The translations under genes and the position numbers were made by a program. A DNA stretch of 43,765 nt from an uncultured Aquimarina sp. (GTDB taxonomy: Bacteria > Bacteroidota > Bacteroidia > Flavobacteriales > Flavobacteriaceae), in the NCBI GenBank assembly GCA_938011245.1, contig CALLUJ010000059.1:1-43765 (forward strand). The letters are read 5' to 3'. Of the stretch, positions 43,630 to 43,765 are shown one piece after another; within the stretch, counting starts at the first letter, position 1, and each line of letters begins with the position of its first letter. The notes under the pieces are model-generated. The model was given only the letters and a program-made list of their open reading frames with translations, made no database searches and was not told where the DNA came from.

Positions 43630-43765
43630 ATGAAAAAACAATTACTTTTTAAGTTTTGGATAACTTTTACTTTTTTCTTAATTATTACAACTTCTTCTTT
43701 TTGTCAAAATTCAGTTACTAGAGCAATTTCTAATGGAAATTGGAATTCCCCTAGTAGTTGGGATA
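43630..43765 (+). CDS. Start of a secreted protein (runs off the window)
   Basis: The ATG at 43630 begins a signal peptide (MKKQ, long hydrophobic core, then SSFCQN). The mature part starts SVTRAISNGNWNSPSSW, an opening common in large extracellular flavobacterial proteins with G8-like or beta-solenoid repeats and a type IX secretion C-terminal signal. Only 45 codons are visible, so function cannot be given. The 250-bp spacer after ppc holds the ppc terminator and presumably this gene's promoter. Confidence 0.65.
   Translation, partial: MKKQLLFKFWITFTFFLIITTSSFCQNSVTRAISNGNWNSPSSWD

Noticed and set aside
1..43765. CRISPR arrays, tRNA or rRNA genes
   Set aside because: No regularly spaced repeats and no cloverleaf T-loop sequences were found by eye on either strand; a tRNAscan run would settle the tRNA question.

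Overview
The window is AT-rich DNA (roughly 30% G+C by eye) from a member of the Bacteroidota, most likely a marine Flavobacteriaceae. The evidence is promoters with the TAnnTTTG -7 box and a TTG -33 box instead of sigma70 boxes, little Shine-Dalgarno sequence, and flavobacterial gene types: a PorT-like barrel, a TPR protein paired with a TonB-receptor-like barrel, a small conserved flavobacterial lipoprotein, and a secreted protein at the right edge. The genus cannot be fixed from this sequence. No tRNA, rRNA or CRISPR array was seen.

Layout. 1-1000: the start of an IS30-family transposase, a perfect palindrome, and a hypothetical gene whose C-terminal T5orf172-like domain is cut short. 1030-2866 (minus): a tight operon for a methyltransferase, a ZIP metal transporter and a DUF4268 protein. 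2921-12069: mostly core genes, namely a THUMP rRNA methyltransferase, a PorT-like barrel, ftsE, the TPR/barrel pair and dnaN. 12193-29332: a surface-polysaccharide region. It starts with dTDP-rhamnose genes (rfbA, C, D, B), Kdo genes (kdsD-like, kdsB) and a YwqE/CpsB-type phosphatase. A beta-helix lipoprotein on the opposite strand follows. Next comes a glycosyltransferase, two small phosphoglycosyl transferases, a formyltransferase, a GNAT protein, an amino-acid-type adenylating enzyme with its own carrier protein, a PglD/NeuD-like acetyltransferase and two FemAB-like proteins. 29545-30979: two decayed insertion sequences (IS3 on plus, IS30 on minus) fused at their 3' ends, next to a 52-bp perfect palindrome.

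31067-36188: the most unusual part, a compact redox cluster. An HxlR-type thiol-sensor regulator faces three plus-strand genes: an unrecognised cysteine-rich protein, a cytosolic FrnE/DsbA-like protein (CGWC), and a 1070-residue fusion. The fusion joins an indoleamine 2,3-dioxygenase/PrnB-like heme domain, a P450-reductase-like FAD/NAD(P)H module, a cytochrome b5 domain and an unassigned C-terminal region. It looks like a heme oxygenase that carries its own electron-transfer chain.

36338-43765: core genes again, namely asnS, a lipoprotein, an XRE-family regulator diverging from an M14 carboxypeptidase across an operator-rich intergenic region, an Lrp/AsnC regulator, ppc, and the start of a secreted protein.

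The second candidate system is in the polysaccharide region. An adenylating enzyme that keeps the alpha-amino-binding Asp sits beside a stand-alone carrier protein and three GNAT-fold acyltransferases (one GNAT, two FemAB-like). This suggests that a glycan, or a lipid-linked sugar, is decorated with an amino acid delivered by a carrier protein rather than by tRNA. No Wzx flippase, Wzy polymerase or amino-sugar aminotransferase is visible, so the pathway must rely on genes elsewhere or has been shortened at the IS scar.
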